A stretch of DNA of 64,000 nt from Actinokineospora pegani (lineage in GTDB: Bacteria; Actinomycetota; Actinomycetes; Mycobacteriales; Pseudonocardiaceae): NCBI RefSeq assembly GCF_009745975.1, contig NZ_WHOL01000065.1, forward strand, positions 62,001 through 126,000, read 5' to 3'. The translations under genes were made by a program, and so were the position numbers. Under the pieces are notes generated by a model. It searched no databases. It was not told the DNA's origin and saw only the letters and a program-made list of their open reading frames with translations. The stretch's first letter is position 1; every line of letters begins with the position of its first letter. This document shows, piece by piece, positions 8,527-16,543 of the stretch.

Positions 8527-10824
8527 ATGTCCGGGCAGTACCTCGCGGCAGAACTGACACTCACCGGCGGCGATCGCGGTGTCGTGGTGGTGGTCGCCGT
8601 GATCGCTCTCATCGCGCTGGCCGTCGGCTACGTCCTGCTCAAGGAGGTCCTGGCCGCGGGCCAGGGGACCGCCAAGATGCAGGAGATCGCCAAGGCGGTC
8701 CAAGAAGGCGCGGCGGCGTACCTCAAGCGGCAGCGCAACACCCTGCTGGTCTTCGGCACGGTGGTGTTCCTGCTGTTGTTCCTGCTACCGGCCGAGAGCG
8801 CGGGCGAGCGAATAGGCCGCTCGCTGTTCTTCTTGGTGGGCGCGGTGTTCTCGTTCGGCATCGGCTACCTGGGCATGTGGCTGTCCACCCAGGCCAACCT
8901 GCGGGTCGCCGCGGCGGCCAACGAGCAGGGCGGCCGGGAGAAGGCGACCAGGATCGCGTTCCGCACCGGCGGCGCGGTCGGCATGGCGACCGTGGGCCTG
9001 GGCCTGTTCGGCGCGGCGGTCGTGGTGCTGGTCTACACCGGCGCCGCGCCCAAGGTGCTGGAGGGCTTCGGCTTCGGCGCCGCGCTGATCGCGATGTTCA
9101 TGCGGGTCGGCGGCGGCATCTTCACCAAGGCCGCCGACGTCGGCGCGGACCTGGTCGGCAAGGTCGAGCAGGGCATCCCCGAGGACGACCCGCGCAACGC
9201 GGCGACCATCGCCGACAACGTGGGCGACAACGTCGGCGACTGCGCGGGCATGGCGGCCGACCTGTTCGAGTCCTACGCGGTCACCCTGGTCGCGGCGCTG
9301 ATCCTGGGCTCGACGGCGTTCGGCAGCGCGGGCCTGCTGTTCCCGCTGATCGTCCCCGCGCTCGGCGTGATCACGGCCATCCTCGGCGTCTACATCACCA
9401 AGGCCAAACCGGGAGAGAGCGGGCTGACCACCATCAACCGCTCGTTCTACGTCTCCGCGGTGGTCTCGGCGGTGCTGTGCACGGCGGCGGCGTTCATCTT
9501 CCTGCCGAACTCGTTCACGGAGCTGACCGACAGCACGCAGGCCAACACCCCGGGGAGCCCGGCGCTGATCGCGGCGGTCGCGGTGATCATCGGCATCGTG
9601 CTGGCGGGCGTCATCCTCTGGCTCACCGGCTACTACACCGGCACCGACCACAAGCCGGTCAAGGAGGTGGGCAAGACCTCGCTGACCGGCGCGGCCACGG
9701 TCGTGCTGTCCGGGATCTCGCTCGGCTTCGAGTCCGCCGTCTACACCGCGCTCGTCATCGGCGCGGCCGTCTACGGCGCGTTCCTGCTGTCCGGCTCTGT
9801 CGTGGTGGCGCTGTTCGCCATCGCGCTGGCGGGCTGCGGACTGCTCACGACGGTCGGCGTGATCGTCGCGATGGACACCTTCGGGCCGGTGTCGGACAAC
9901 GCGCAGGGCATCGCGGAGATGTCCGGCGACGTGACCGACGAGGGCGCGCGCATCCTCACCGAGCTCGACGCGGTCGGCAACACCACCAAGGCGATCACCA
10001 AGGGCATCGCGATCGCCACGGCCGTGCTGGCCGCGACCGCGCTGTTCGGGTCCTACCGGGACGCGATCGACAAGGCGTTCGCCAAGGTCGGCGAGGCCTC
10101 CGGGGAGGCGGGTTCGGCGTTCTCGTTCCTGGTGTCCGACCCGAACGTGCTCGTCGGCGTCGGCATCGGCGCCGCGGTGGTGTTCATGTTCTCCGGCCTG
10201 GCGATCAACGCGGTGACCCGGGCGGCGGGCGCGATCGTGTTCGAGGTGCGCCGCCAGTTCCGGGAGATCCCGGGGATCATGGAGGGCACCGGCAAGCCCG
10301 AGTACGGCAAGGTCGTCGACATCTGCACCCGCGACTCGCTGCGCGAGCTGGCCACCCCCGGCCTGCTCGCCGTGCTGGCCCCGATCACCGTCGGCTTCGG
10401 CCTCGGCGTCGGACCGCTGGCGGGCTACCTCGGCGGCGCCATCGCCACCGGCACGCTGATGGCGGTGTTCCTGGCCAACTCCGGTGGGGCGTGGGACAAC
10501 GCCAAGAAGCTGGTCGAGGACGGCAACCACGGCGGCAAGGGCTCCGACGCGCACGCGGCCACGGTCATCGGCGACACCGTCGGCGACCCGTTCAAGGACA
10601 CCGCGGGCCCGGCGATCAACCCGCTGATCAAGGTCATGAACCTGGTCTCGGTGCTGATCGCCCCGGCCATCGTGACCTGGTCGGTCGGGCCTGCCGCCTC
10701 GACCGGGCTGCGGATGACCATCGCGCTGGTCGCGCTGGCGCTGATCATCGTGGCCGTCGCGGTGTCCAAGCGGCGCGGCACGGCCATCTCCGACACCCCG
10801 TCGGGGGTTTCCGCGCAGGCGTGA
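8527..10824 (+). CDS. hppA: Membrane-bound proton-translocating pyrophosphatase, K+-independent type
   Basis: The 765-residue integral membrane enzyme couples pyrophosphate hydrolysis to proton export. It has about 16 hydrophobic segments, the catalytic loop DVGADLVGKVE at about residue 203, and the acidic motif DNVGDNVGDCAGMAADLFE. In GNTTKAITKG (about residue 483) a lysine takes the position held by alanine in K+-dependent enzymes, so the sequence predicts K+-independence. CAGGGAGG lies 6 bp before the ATG. The 270 bp upstream presumably hold its promoter. A soluble pyrophosphatase gene is also present at 33623. Confidence 0.95.
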   Translation: MSGQYLAAELTLTGGDRGVVVVVAVIALIALAVGYVLLKEVLAAGQGTAKMQEIAKAVQEGAAAYLKRQRNTLLVFGTVVFLLLFLLPAESAGERIGRSLFFLVGAVFSFGIGYLGMWLSTQANLRVAAAANEQGGREKATRIAFRTGGAVGMATVGLGLFGAAVVVLVYTGAAPKVLEGFGFGAALIAMFMRVGGGIFTKAADVGADLVGKVEQGIPEDDPRNAATIADNVGDNVGDCAGMAADLFESYAVTLVAALILGSTAFGSAGLLFPLIVPALGVITAILGVYITKAKPGESGLTTINRSFYVSAVVSAVLCTAAAFIFLPNSFTELTDSTQANTPGSPALIAAVAVIIGIVLAGVILWLTGYYTGTDHKPVKEVGKTSLTGAATVVLSGISLGFESAVYTALVIGAAVYGAFLLSGSVVVALFAIALAGCGLLTTVGVIVAMDTFGPVSDNAQGIAEMSGDVTDEGARILTELDAVGNTTKAITKGIAIATAVLAATALFGSYRDAIDKAFAKVGEASGEAGSAFSFLVSDPNVLVGVGIGAAVVFMFSGLAINAVTRAAGAIVFEVRRQFREIPGIMEGTGKPEYGKVVDICTRDSLRELATPGLLAVLAPITVGFGLGVGPLAGYLGGAIATGTLMAVFLANSGGAWDNAKKLVEDGNHGGKGSDAHAATVIGDTVGDPFKDTAGPAINPLIKVMNLVSVLIAPAIVTWSVGPAASTGLRMTIALVALALIIVAVAVSKRRGTAISDTPSGVSAQA

Positions 10825-10958
10825 GGCCGTTCTGCCGAGGCGGGTCCGGGGCACCCCGGGCCCGCCTCGACATCTGTAACGACCGCCCGGCGCGGCCGAT
10901 ATCTGCTTGGCAAGGGTCTCTCAGGCCCACTGGGGAAGTTCACGGCAGGAGAACACAC

Positions 10959-11537
10959 ATGAACCCTCGGCTGTCCGCGCTCGTCGCGATCGCCGCCGCC
11001 GCACTGCTCCTCGCGGGTTGCGGCTCGTCCGGTGACACCGGCAGCTCGCCCACGAGCCAAACCGCCACGGGGGCCACACCCACGCAGTGGGTCGAGTCAC
11101 TCTGCACCGCTCTGAACAACGTGGACAGGAGCCTGAGCACGGCGCCTGCGCCGGACCCCGCCGGGGACGGGCCGCCCTCGGCGAAGCTGCTCATGACCAC
11201 GCTGGTCAAGGCCATGGAGATGCGGTTCGACCAGGCGCTCACCAAGCTCACCGAGCTGGGGGCCCCGCCAGTGGCCGACGGGCAGCGGCTCTTCGACGAA
11301 AGCCTGCGGGAGATGCGCGAGGTCAAGGAGAGGGTGACCGAGCTGAACGCCGAGCTGGCCAAGCTCCAGGACCTCGACGAGGCGGCGTTCATGGCGGCGA
11401 GCGAGCCGCTCACGACCGTCCTCGCGGAGTCGGAGGGCGCGAACCCCGTCACCCCGTTGACCGAGAACCCGGAGCTCAAGGCCGTCCTGGAGTCCTCGCC
11501 GACCTGCAAGGGCGTTCTCGACCCCAGCGAATCCTGA
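10959..11537 (+). CDS. Putative secreted lipoprotein (first of three related lipoproteins)
   Basis: The 192-residue protein has a lipobox (LLLAGC) after a short basic-hydrophobic signal peptide, so it is predicted to be lipid-anchored outside the membrane. A Ser/Thr-rich linker leads into a helical domain beginning TPTQWVESLCTALNN, with a second cysteine near the C-terminus (SPTCKGVLD). This spacing recurs in the next two genes. AGGAGAAC precedes the ATG. The function is unknown. It lies 134 bp after hppA and ends in a strong terminator. Confidence 0.8.
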   Translation: MNPRLSALVAIAAAALLLAGCGSSGDTGSSPTSQTATGATPTQWVESLCTALNNVDRSLSTAPAPDPAGDGPPSAKLLMTTLVKAMEMRFDQALTKLTELGAPPVADGQRLFDESLREMREVKERVTELNAELAKLQDLDEAAFMAASEPLTTVLAESEGANPVTPLTENPELKAVLESSPTCKGVLDPSES

Positions 11538-11553
11538 GCGTCGCCACCACGCG

Positions 11554-11597
11554 GCCGAGCGGGGCCGGTCCCGCGCCAGGGACCGGCCCCGCTCGGC
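11554..11597 (+). terminator. Strong hairpin terminator after the first lipoprotein gene
   Basis: A perfect 19-bp inverted repeat at 11554-11572 and 11579-11597, with a 6-nt loop, lies 17 bp after the stop codon. It is the longest perfect stem noticed in the window. Confidence 0.85.
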
Positions 11598-11656
11598 GTC
11601 CACCCACCGGGCGTGCGAGCATCGATGGTCCACGGTCCCCAGTTGAGGAGTCCGGC

Positions 11657-12265
11657 ATGTCTGCTCGACACGCCGTTGTCGTCGCCGCCGTCCTGACGCT
11701 CTCCGCCTGTGTGACCGGCGACCCCGCCCAACCACCACCCGCCGCCGCCCCCGAGGCGGTGGACACGGCTGAGCCCACGACCGCCGACGCCGACCCGGAG
11801 GTCACCGCGTGGGCGCAGCGGGTGTGCGGGGGGCTCGTGGAGGGCATCGCCGCGCTGGAGCGGCTGCCCGACGCCGACCCGGCTGAGCCCGCCGCCTACC
11901 GCGATGCCATCGACGGCTACCTCACCGCGCTGGACGCGGGCTTCGACGACATGCGCGCCACCCTCGACGGCGCGGGCCCGCCCCCGGTCGACGGCGGCGA
12001 CCAACTGTTCAAGCAGGGCACGACGCAGGTCGACGGGGCCAAGACCGTCGTCGGCCTGGCCAAGGACAAGCTGGCCGAGGTCGACACCTCGAGCCAGGCG
12101 GCCTTCCAGACCGGCTTCGCCGCGGTGGCCGACGAGCTGCGCAAGCTGGTCAAGGCGGGCAACGTGGTCAACGTGCTGCGGGCCGACCCCGGCGTCGACG
12201 CCGCGTTCGCCGCCGCGCCGAGCTGCGCGCCGCTGAACGAGGCGCCCGCCCAGCCCACGTCATGA
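11657..12265 (+). CDS. Putative secreted lipoprotein (second of three)
   Basis: The 202-residue protein has a signal peptide with lipobox LSAC, a Pro/Ala-rich linker, and a helical domain starting VTAWAQRVCGGLVEGIAALE. It shares with its neighbours the layout W-x(3)-(L/V)C near the start, GPPPVDGGDQL in the middle (compare GAPPVADGQRL in the first copy) and a C-terminal SCAPL cysteine. The two cysteines probably form a disulfide. TTGAGGAG lies upstream of the ATG. The function is unknown. Confidence 0.75.
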   Translation: MSARHAVVVAAVLTLSACVTGDPAQPPPAAAPEAVDTAEPTTADADPEVTAWAQRVCGGLVEGIAALERLPDADPAEPAAYRDAIDGYLTALDAGFDDMRATLDGAGPPPVDGGDQLFKQGTTQVDGAKTVVGLAKDKLAEVDTSSQAAFQTGFAAVADELRKLVKAGNVVNVLRADPGVDAAFAAAPSCAPLNEAPAQPTS

Positions 12266-12272
12266 TGCCGGG

Positions 12273-12782
12273 GTGAGAACCACCCTGGCCGCCGTCGCGG
12301 TCGTCCTCGCCGTGGGCGGCTGCACCGCGACCGACGAGCCGGACGACGACGCCAAGGTGGCGTGGGCGGGCGAGCTGTGCGCGGCCGCCGGGACCGCCGC
12401 GCTCGACCGGCCGCCGCCCGCCGCCGACCCGGCCGACCCCGCCGCCGTGCGCTCGGCCGTCACGGCCTACCTCGAGTCCGTCACCGCCGGGCTGACCGCC
12501 GCCGTCGACGGGGTCGAGGCCCTGGGGCCGTCGCCCATCGACGGCGGCGACGCGCTCGCGGACCGCCTCGCTGCCGCCTACCGGGGGCTGCGGGAACCGT
12601 TCGACGCCCAACTGGCCGCCCTGCGCGCCGACCCCGGGCCGGGGGTGGCACTGACCGCTCTGGCGGCGGTGGTGCCGAGGATCACGTCGCTTGGTGAGCT
12701 GGCGGTCGGCCCAGGCTCCGAATTCACCCGATGGGCGGAACGCGCGCCGCGGTGCGCGGCTGTGCCGACGCTGCGGAGCTGA
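12273..12782 (+). CDS. Putative secreted lipoprotein (third of three)
   Basis: The 169-residue protein has signal peptide and lipobox VGGC, then a shorter version of the same helical domain: KVAWAGELCAAAG, GPSPIDGGDALADRLAAAYRGL and a C-terminal RCAAVP. It starts with GTG only 7 bp after the previous stop, so it is probably co-translated. Sequence similarity to copies one and two is moderate; the family relationship is inferred from shared motif order and adjacency. Confidence 0.7.
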   Translation: MRTTLAAVAVVLAVGGCTATDEPDDDAKVAWAGELCAAAGTAALDRPPPAADPADPAAVRSAVTAYLESVTAGLTAAVDGVEALGPSPIDGGDALADRLAAAYRGLREPFDAQLAALRADPGPGVALTALAAVVPRITSLGELAVGPGSEFTRWAERAPRCAAVPTLRS

Positions 12783-12843
12783 ACCGATCAGGGTGCTGAA
12801 CCGATTCGGTCCAGGGTTTCCCAGATCGAACTCCTGTTCTATC

Positions 12844-12859
12844 GTGCCACTTGTGGCAC
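12844..12859 (+). promoter_or_regulatory. Inverted repeat over a start codon
   Basis: GTGCCAC (12844-12850), TT, GTGGCAC (12853-12859) form a compact hairpin that includes both candidate GTG start codons of the following gene (12844 and 12853). It could be an operator half-site pair or an RNA hairpin that hides the start codon. Confidence 0.35.
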
Positions 12860-13458
12860 AGCAGTTGTCGATCTTCTCGGCGGAGGTCAGCAACCCCAGG
12901 CTGACCGACCTCGCCGGGCTGCTGTGCGGGCCGGGCCGGACGGTCGTGTTCGCCCGCGCCACGGCCAGGCTGATCCTCCCCGTTTCCGATCCTTGGCGGG
13001 CGAAAGCGCTGCTCAGGGCCTGTGCCGAGCGTGGGATCACCGCTGAGCCGCACGCCTGCGAAGAGACCGGCGAGACCCAGTTGCGCACCGCCTTCCGCCG
13101 CGACCTGGCGCCGTTGGCCGCCGCCTGGAGCAGCGCCGGGGACAAGGCCGTGCCGCCCGCGTTCCTGCCCGACGGCGCCGCGTTGCGGATGTGGGCGCTG
13201 TCCGCCGGACGGTGGACCGACGGCGGCTATCTGCTGCCCGTCGACCCCGACGCCCCCGGCACCCACGCCCCGCTCGCCGAAGCGCTCCTGCGCTGCGGCC
13301 TGCCGACGACCGCTCCGACGGCGAAAGCCGAGGTAGCCGGCCTGCGGGTGGTCGGCAGGCGCAGGCTGGCGCGGCTGCTGGAACTGGTCGGTCCCGCCCC
13401 CGGACCGGGCTGCGCCGACCACTGGCCCGCCGTTTCCCGGATGCGCGCCGTGTCCTGA
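12844..13458 (+). CDS. Conserved hypothetical protein, Rv3647c-like, upstream of topA
   Basis: The 204-residue protein has no membrane segment or recognised catalytic motif. It begins near QQLSIFSAEVSNPRLTDLAGLL and has a conserved LRMWALSAGRW stretch. Actinobacteria commonly carry a similar gene of unknown function directly before topA, which supports it being real. The start is uncertain: GTG at 12844 or 12853, both inside an inverted repeat. The frame is open upstream, but that part is antisense-like noise over the lipoprotein gene. Confidence 0.7.
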   Translation: MPLVAQQLSIFSAEVSNPRLTDLAGLLCGPGRTVVFARATARLILPVSDPWRAKALLRACAERGITAEPHACEETGETQLRTAFRRDLAPLAAAWSSAGDKAVPPAFLPDGAALRMWALSAGRWTDGGYLLPVDPDAPGTHAPLAEALLRCGLPTTAPTAKAEVAGLRVVGRRRLARLLELVGPAPGPGCADHWPAVSRMRAVS

Positions 13459-13600
13459 GCGTGCTACTGGTGGAAAGGGGGTCATACTTCGTCGGCCGAT
13501 CTCCAGCGCTGGGCAACCTGGAATAGGGCTTTTCCTACTCAGCGTGCACACTGACTGGCTGACGCAGGCACGGCACGGGGTAAACAGAGAGCGGGACAGC

Positions 13601-16411
13601 GTGGCAGCGACTAAGAAGACTGCGGGCGGCGGGGGCGCCGAACCCAAGCGGCTGGTGATCGTGGAGTCGCCTGCGAAGGCGCGCAAGATCGCCTCCTACC
13701 TCGGGCGCAACTTCGTCGTCGAGTCGTCCCGGGGCCACATCCGCGACCTGCCGCGCAAGGCGGCCGAGGTGCCGGAGAAGTACAAGGGCGAGACGTGGTC
13801 CAACCTGGGCGTCAACGTCGACCACGGCTTCGAGCCCATCTACATCGTCACCCCGGACAAGAAGTCCACCGTGACCGAGCTCAAGGGCCTGCTCAAGGAC
13901 GTCGACGAGCTCTACCTCGCCACAGACGGCGACCGCGAGGGCGAGGCCATCGCCTGGCACCTGCTCGAAGCGCTCAAGCCCAAGGTGCCGGTGCGCCGGA
14001 TGGTCTTCCACGAGATCACCGAGCTCGCCATCCGCGCCGCCGCGCAGAACACCCGCGAGCTCGACCGCGACCTGGTCGACGCGCAGGAGACCCGCCGCAT
14101 CCTCGACCGCCTCTACGGCTACGAGGTCAGCCCGGTCCTGTGGAAGAAGGTCATGCCGCGGCTGTCGGCCGGCCGCGTCCAGTCGGTCGCGACCCGCATC
14201 GTGGTCCAGCGCGAGCGCGAGCGGATGGCCTTCGTCGCCGCGAGCTACTGGGACCTCTCCGCGACCATGGACGCGGGCAAGGAGGCCGAGCCGCCCACCT
14301 TCGCCTCCCGGCTGCTCTCGGTCGACGGCACCCGCCTGGCCACCGGCCGCGACTTCGGCCAGGACGGCAAGCTCAAGGCCGGGACCGACGTGCTGCTGGT
14401 CGACGAGGCCGAGGCGGGCAGGCTCAAGGCCGCCCTCGACGGCGCGCAGCTCACCGTCACCAGCGTCGAGGAGAAGCCCTACACCCGGCGCCCCTACGCG
14501 CCCTTCATGACCTCCACGCTGCAGCAGGAGGCGGGCCGCAAGCTGCGGTTCAGCTCCGACCGCACGATGCGCACCGCCCAGCGCCTGTACGAGAACGGCT
14601 ACATCACCTACATGCGGACCGACAGCACCACGCTGTCGGAGACCGCCATCGAGGCCGCCCGCTCGCAGGCCACCGACCTCTACGGCGCGCAGTTCGTGCA
14701 CCCGACCCCGCGGCAGTACACCCGCAAGGTCAAGAACGCCCAGGAGGCGCACGAGGCCATCCGCCCCGCCGGTGAGGTGTTCCGCACCCCCGGCCAGGTC
14801 GCGGGCGAGCTGGAGACCGACGAGTTCCGCCTCTACGAGCTGATCTGGCAGCGCACCATCGCCTCCCAGATGGCCGACGTGCGCGGCACCACCATGACCG
14901 TGCGGATCACCGGCAACGCCTCCTCCGGCGAGGAGTGCGTGTTCTCCTCCTCCGGCCGCACCATCACCTTCCCCGGCTTCCTGCGCGCCTACGTCGAGGC
15001 CGTGGACTCCGAGGAGGGCGGCGAGGCCGACGACGCCGAGCGCAGGCTGCCGATCCTGACCAAGGGCCACGCGGTCACCGCGACCGACCTGTCCGCCGAC
15101 GGGCACAGCACCAGCCCGCCGCCGCGCTACTCCGAGCCCAGCCTGGTCAAGGCGCTGGAGGACCTGGGCATCGGCCGCCCGTCCACCTACGCCTCGATCA
15201 TCAACACCATCCAGGACCGCGGCTACGTGTGGAAGAAGGGCTCCGCCCTGGTCCCGTCGTGGATCGCGTTCTCGGTGATCGGCCTGCTCGAGCAGCACTT
15301 CGAGCGGCTGGTCGACTACGACTTCACCGCCGCGATGGAGGAGGAGCTCGACGGCATCGCCGCGGGCACCCAGCAGCGCACCGACTGGCTGTCCGGCTTC
15401 TACTTCGGCGGCCAGGTCGGCCCGGACGGCTCGGTCGGCCGCTCCGGCGGGCTCAAGCAGCTCGTCGGCTCCGGCGTGGACAACATCGACGCCAAGATCG
15501 TCAACTCCATCCCGGTGTTCGACGACGCCGAGGGCCGCTCGGTCGTGGTGCGCGTCGGCCGCTACGGGCCCTACCTCGAGCGCGAGGTCGACAACGCGCC
15601 GCAGCGGGCCAACCTGCCCGAGGACCTGCCGCCGGACGAGCTGACCCTGGCGCTGGCCGAGGAGCTGTTCGCCACCCCGATGGAGGGCCGCAGCCTGGGC
15701 ACCGACCCGGTCAGCGGGCACGAGATCGTGGCGAAGGAGGGGCGCTACGGCCCCTACGTCACCGAGGTCCTCCCCGAGGAGGAGCCCCCGGCCGACGGCG
15801 CGAAGAAGACCAAGGCCAAGACCGCCAAGCCCAAGCCGCGCACCGGCTCGCTGTTCAAGTCGATGGCGCTGGACACGATCACCCTCGACGACGCGCTCAT
15901 GCTGCTGTCGCTGCCCCGCGTCGTGGGCGCCGACCCGGCCTCGGGCGACGAGATCACCGCGCAGAACGGCCGGTACGGGCCCTACCTGAAGAAGGGCACC
16001 GACTCGCGCTCGCTGACCAGCGAGGACCAGATCTTCACCGTCACCCTGGAGGAGGCGCTCAAGATCTACGCCGAACCCAAGCGCCGGGGCCGCCAGGCCG
16101 CCGCCGCGGTCCCGCCGCTGCGCGAGATGGGCGAGGACCCGGTGTCGAAGAAGCCCATGGTGGTCAAGGACGGCCGGTTCGGGCCGTACGTCACCGACGG
16201 CGAGACGAACGCGTCGCTGCGCAAGGCCGACAGCGTGGAGGAGCTCACCGACGAGCGGGCTTCCGAGCTGCTCGCCGAGCGCCGCGCCAAGGGGCCCGCG
16301 CCCAAGCGCACGACCAAGGCGCGTACCACGACGGCGAAGTCGACCACCGCCAAGTCCACGGCGGCCAAGAAGCCCCCGGCGAAGCGCACGACCGCCAAGT
16401 CGAAGGGCTGA
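13601..16411 (+). CDS. topA: DNA topoisomerase I
   Basis: This type IA topoisomerase relaxes negative supercoils. In its 936 residues the Toprim strand IVESPAKA lies at about residue 19, the metal-binding DGDREGE at about 109, and the catalytic tyrosine in YMRTDSTTL at about 337. Actinobacterial TopA lacks zinc fingers. Here the C-terminus instead has repeated GRYGPY/GRFGPY modules and a Lys/Ala/Thr-rich tail (KSTTAKSTAAKKPPAKR). I chose the GTG at 13601, with GAGCGGGA upstream; an in-frame start at 13544 would add 19 atypical residues. Confidence 0.96.
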   Translation: MAATKKTAGGGGAEPKRLVIVESPAKARKIASYLGRNFVVESSRGHIRDLPRKAAEVPEKYKGETWSNLGVNVDHGFEPIYIVTPDKKSTVTELKGLLKDVDELYLATDGDREGEAIAWHLLEALKPKVPVRRMVFHEITELAIRAAAQNTRELDRDLVDAQETRRILDRLYGYEVSPVLWKKVMPRLSAGRVQSVATRIVVQRERERMAFVAASYWDLSATMDAGKEAEPPTFASRLLSVDGTRLATGRDFGQDGKLKAGTDVLLVDEAEAGRLKAALDGAQLTVTSVEEKPYTRRPYAPFMTSTLQQEAGRKLRFSSDRTMRTAQRLYENGYITYMRTDSTTLSETAIEAARSQATDLYGAQFVHPTPRQYTRKVKNAQEAHEAIRPAGEVFRTPGQVAGELETDEFRLYELIWQRTIASQMADVRGTTMTVRITGNASSGEECVFSSSGRTITFPGFLRAYVEAVDSEEGGEADDAERRLPILTKGHAVTATDLSADGHSTSPPPRYSEPSLVKALEDLGIGRPSTYASIINTIQDRGYVWKKGSALVPSWIAFSVIGLLEQHFERLVDYDFTAAMEEELDGIAAGTQQRTDWLSGFYFGGQVGPDGSVGRSGGLKQLVGSGVDNIDAKIVNSIPVFDDAEGRSVVVRVGRYGPYLEREVDNAPQRANLPEDLPPDELTLALAEELFATPMEGRSLGTDPVSGHEIVAKEGRYGPYVTEVLPEEEPPADGAKKTKAKTAKPKPRTGSLFKSMALDTITLDDALMLLSLPRVVGADPASGDEITAQNGRYGPYLKKGTDSRSLTSEDQIFTVTLEEALKIYAEPKRRGRQAAAAVPPLREMGEDPVSKKPMVVKDGRFGPYVTDGETNASLRKADSVEELTDERASELLAERRAKGPAPKRTTKARTTTAKSTTAKSTAAKKPPAKRTTAKSKG

Positions 16412-16449
16412 GTCAAAAGGCCGAGTCAAAGGCTGAGTCAAAGGTTGAG
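16407..16449 (+). repeat. Short tandem repeat overlapping the topA stop codon
   Basis: The 12-13-nt unit GCTGAGTCAAAG recurs at 16407, 16420 (as GCCGAGTCAAAG) and 16432, followed by a partial GTTGAG at 16444. The topA TGA lies inside the first unit. It looks like a local slippage duplication. Confidence 0.6.
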
Positions 16450-16543
16450 CCCGGGGTATCCCCCGTCATATCCATCCCCAGGATGACCTGCGCGCGGGGC
16501 GCGGGCGGATACGCTGGTGCCCGCTCTACGGCGTGGAAAGTGG

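Noticed and set aside
13535-16441. A 968-codon frame antisense to topA
   Set aside because: The plus strand carries a complete topoisomerase I with all motifs; the antisense frame exists only because of codon-position GC bias.
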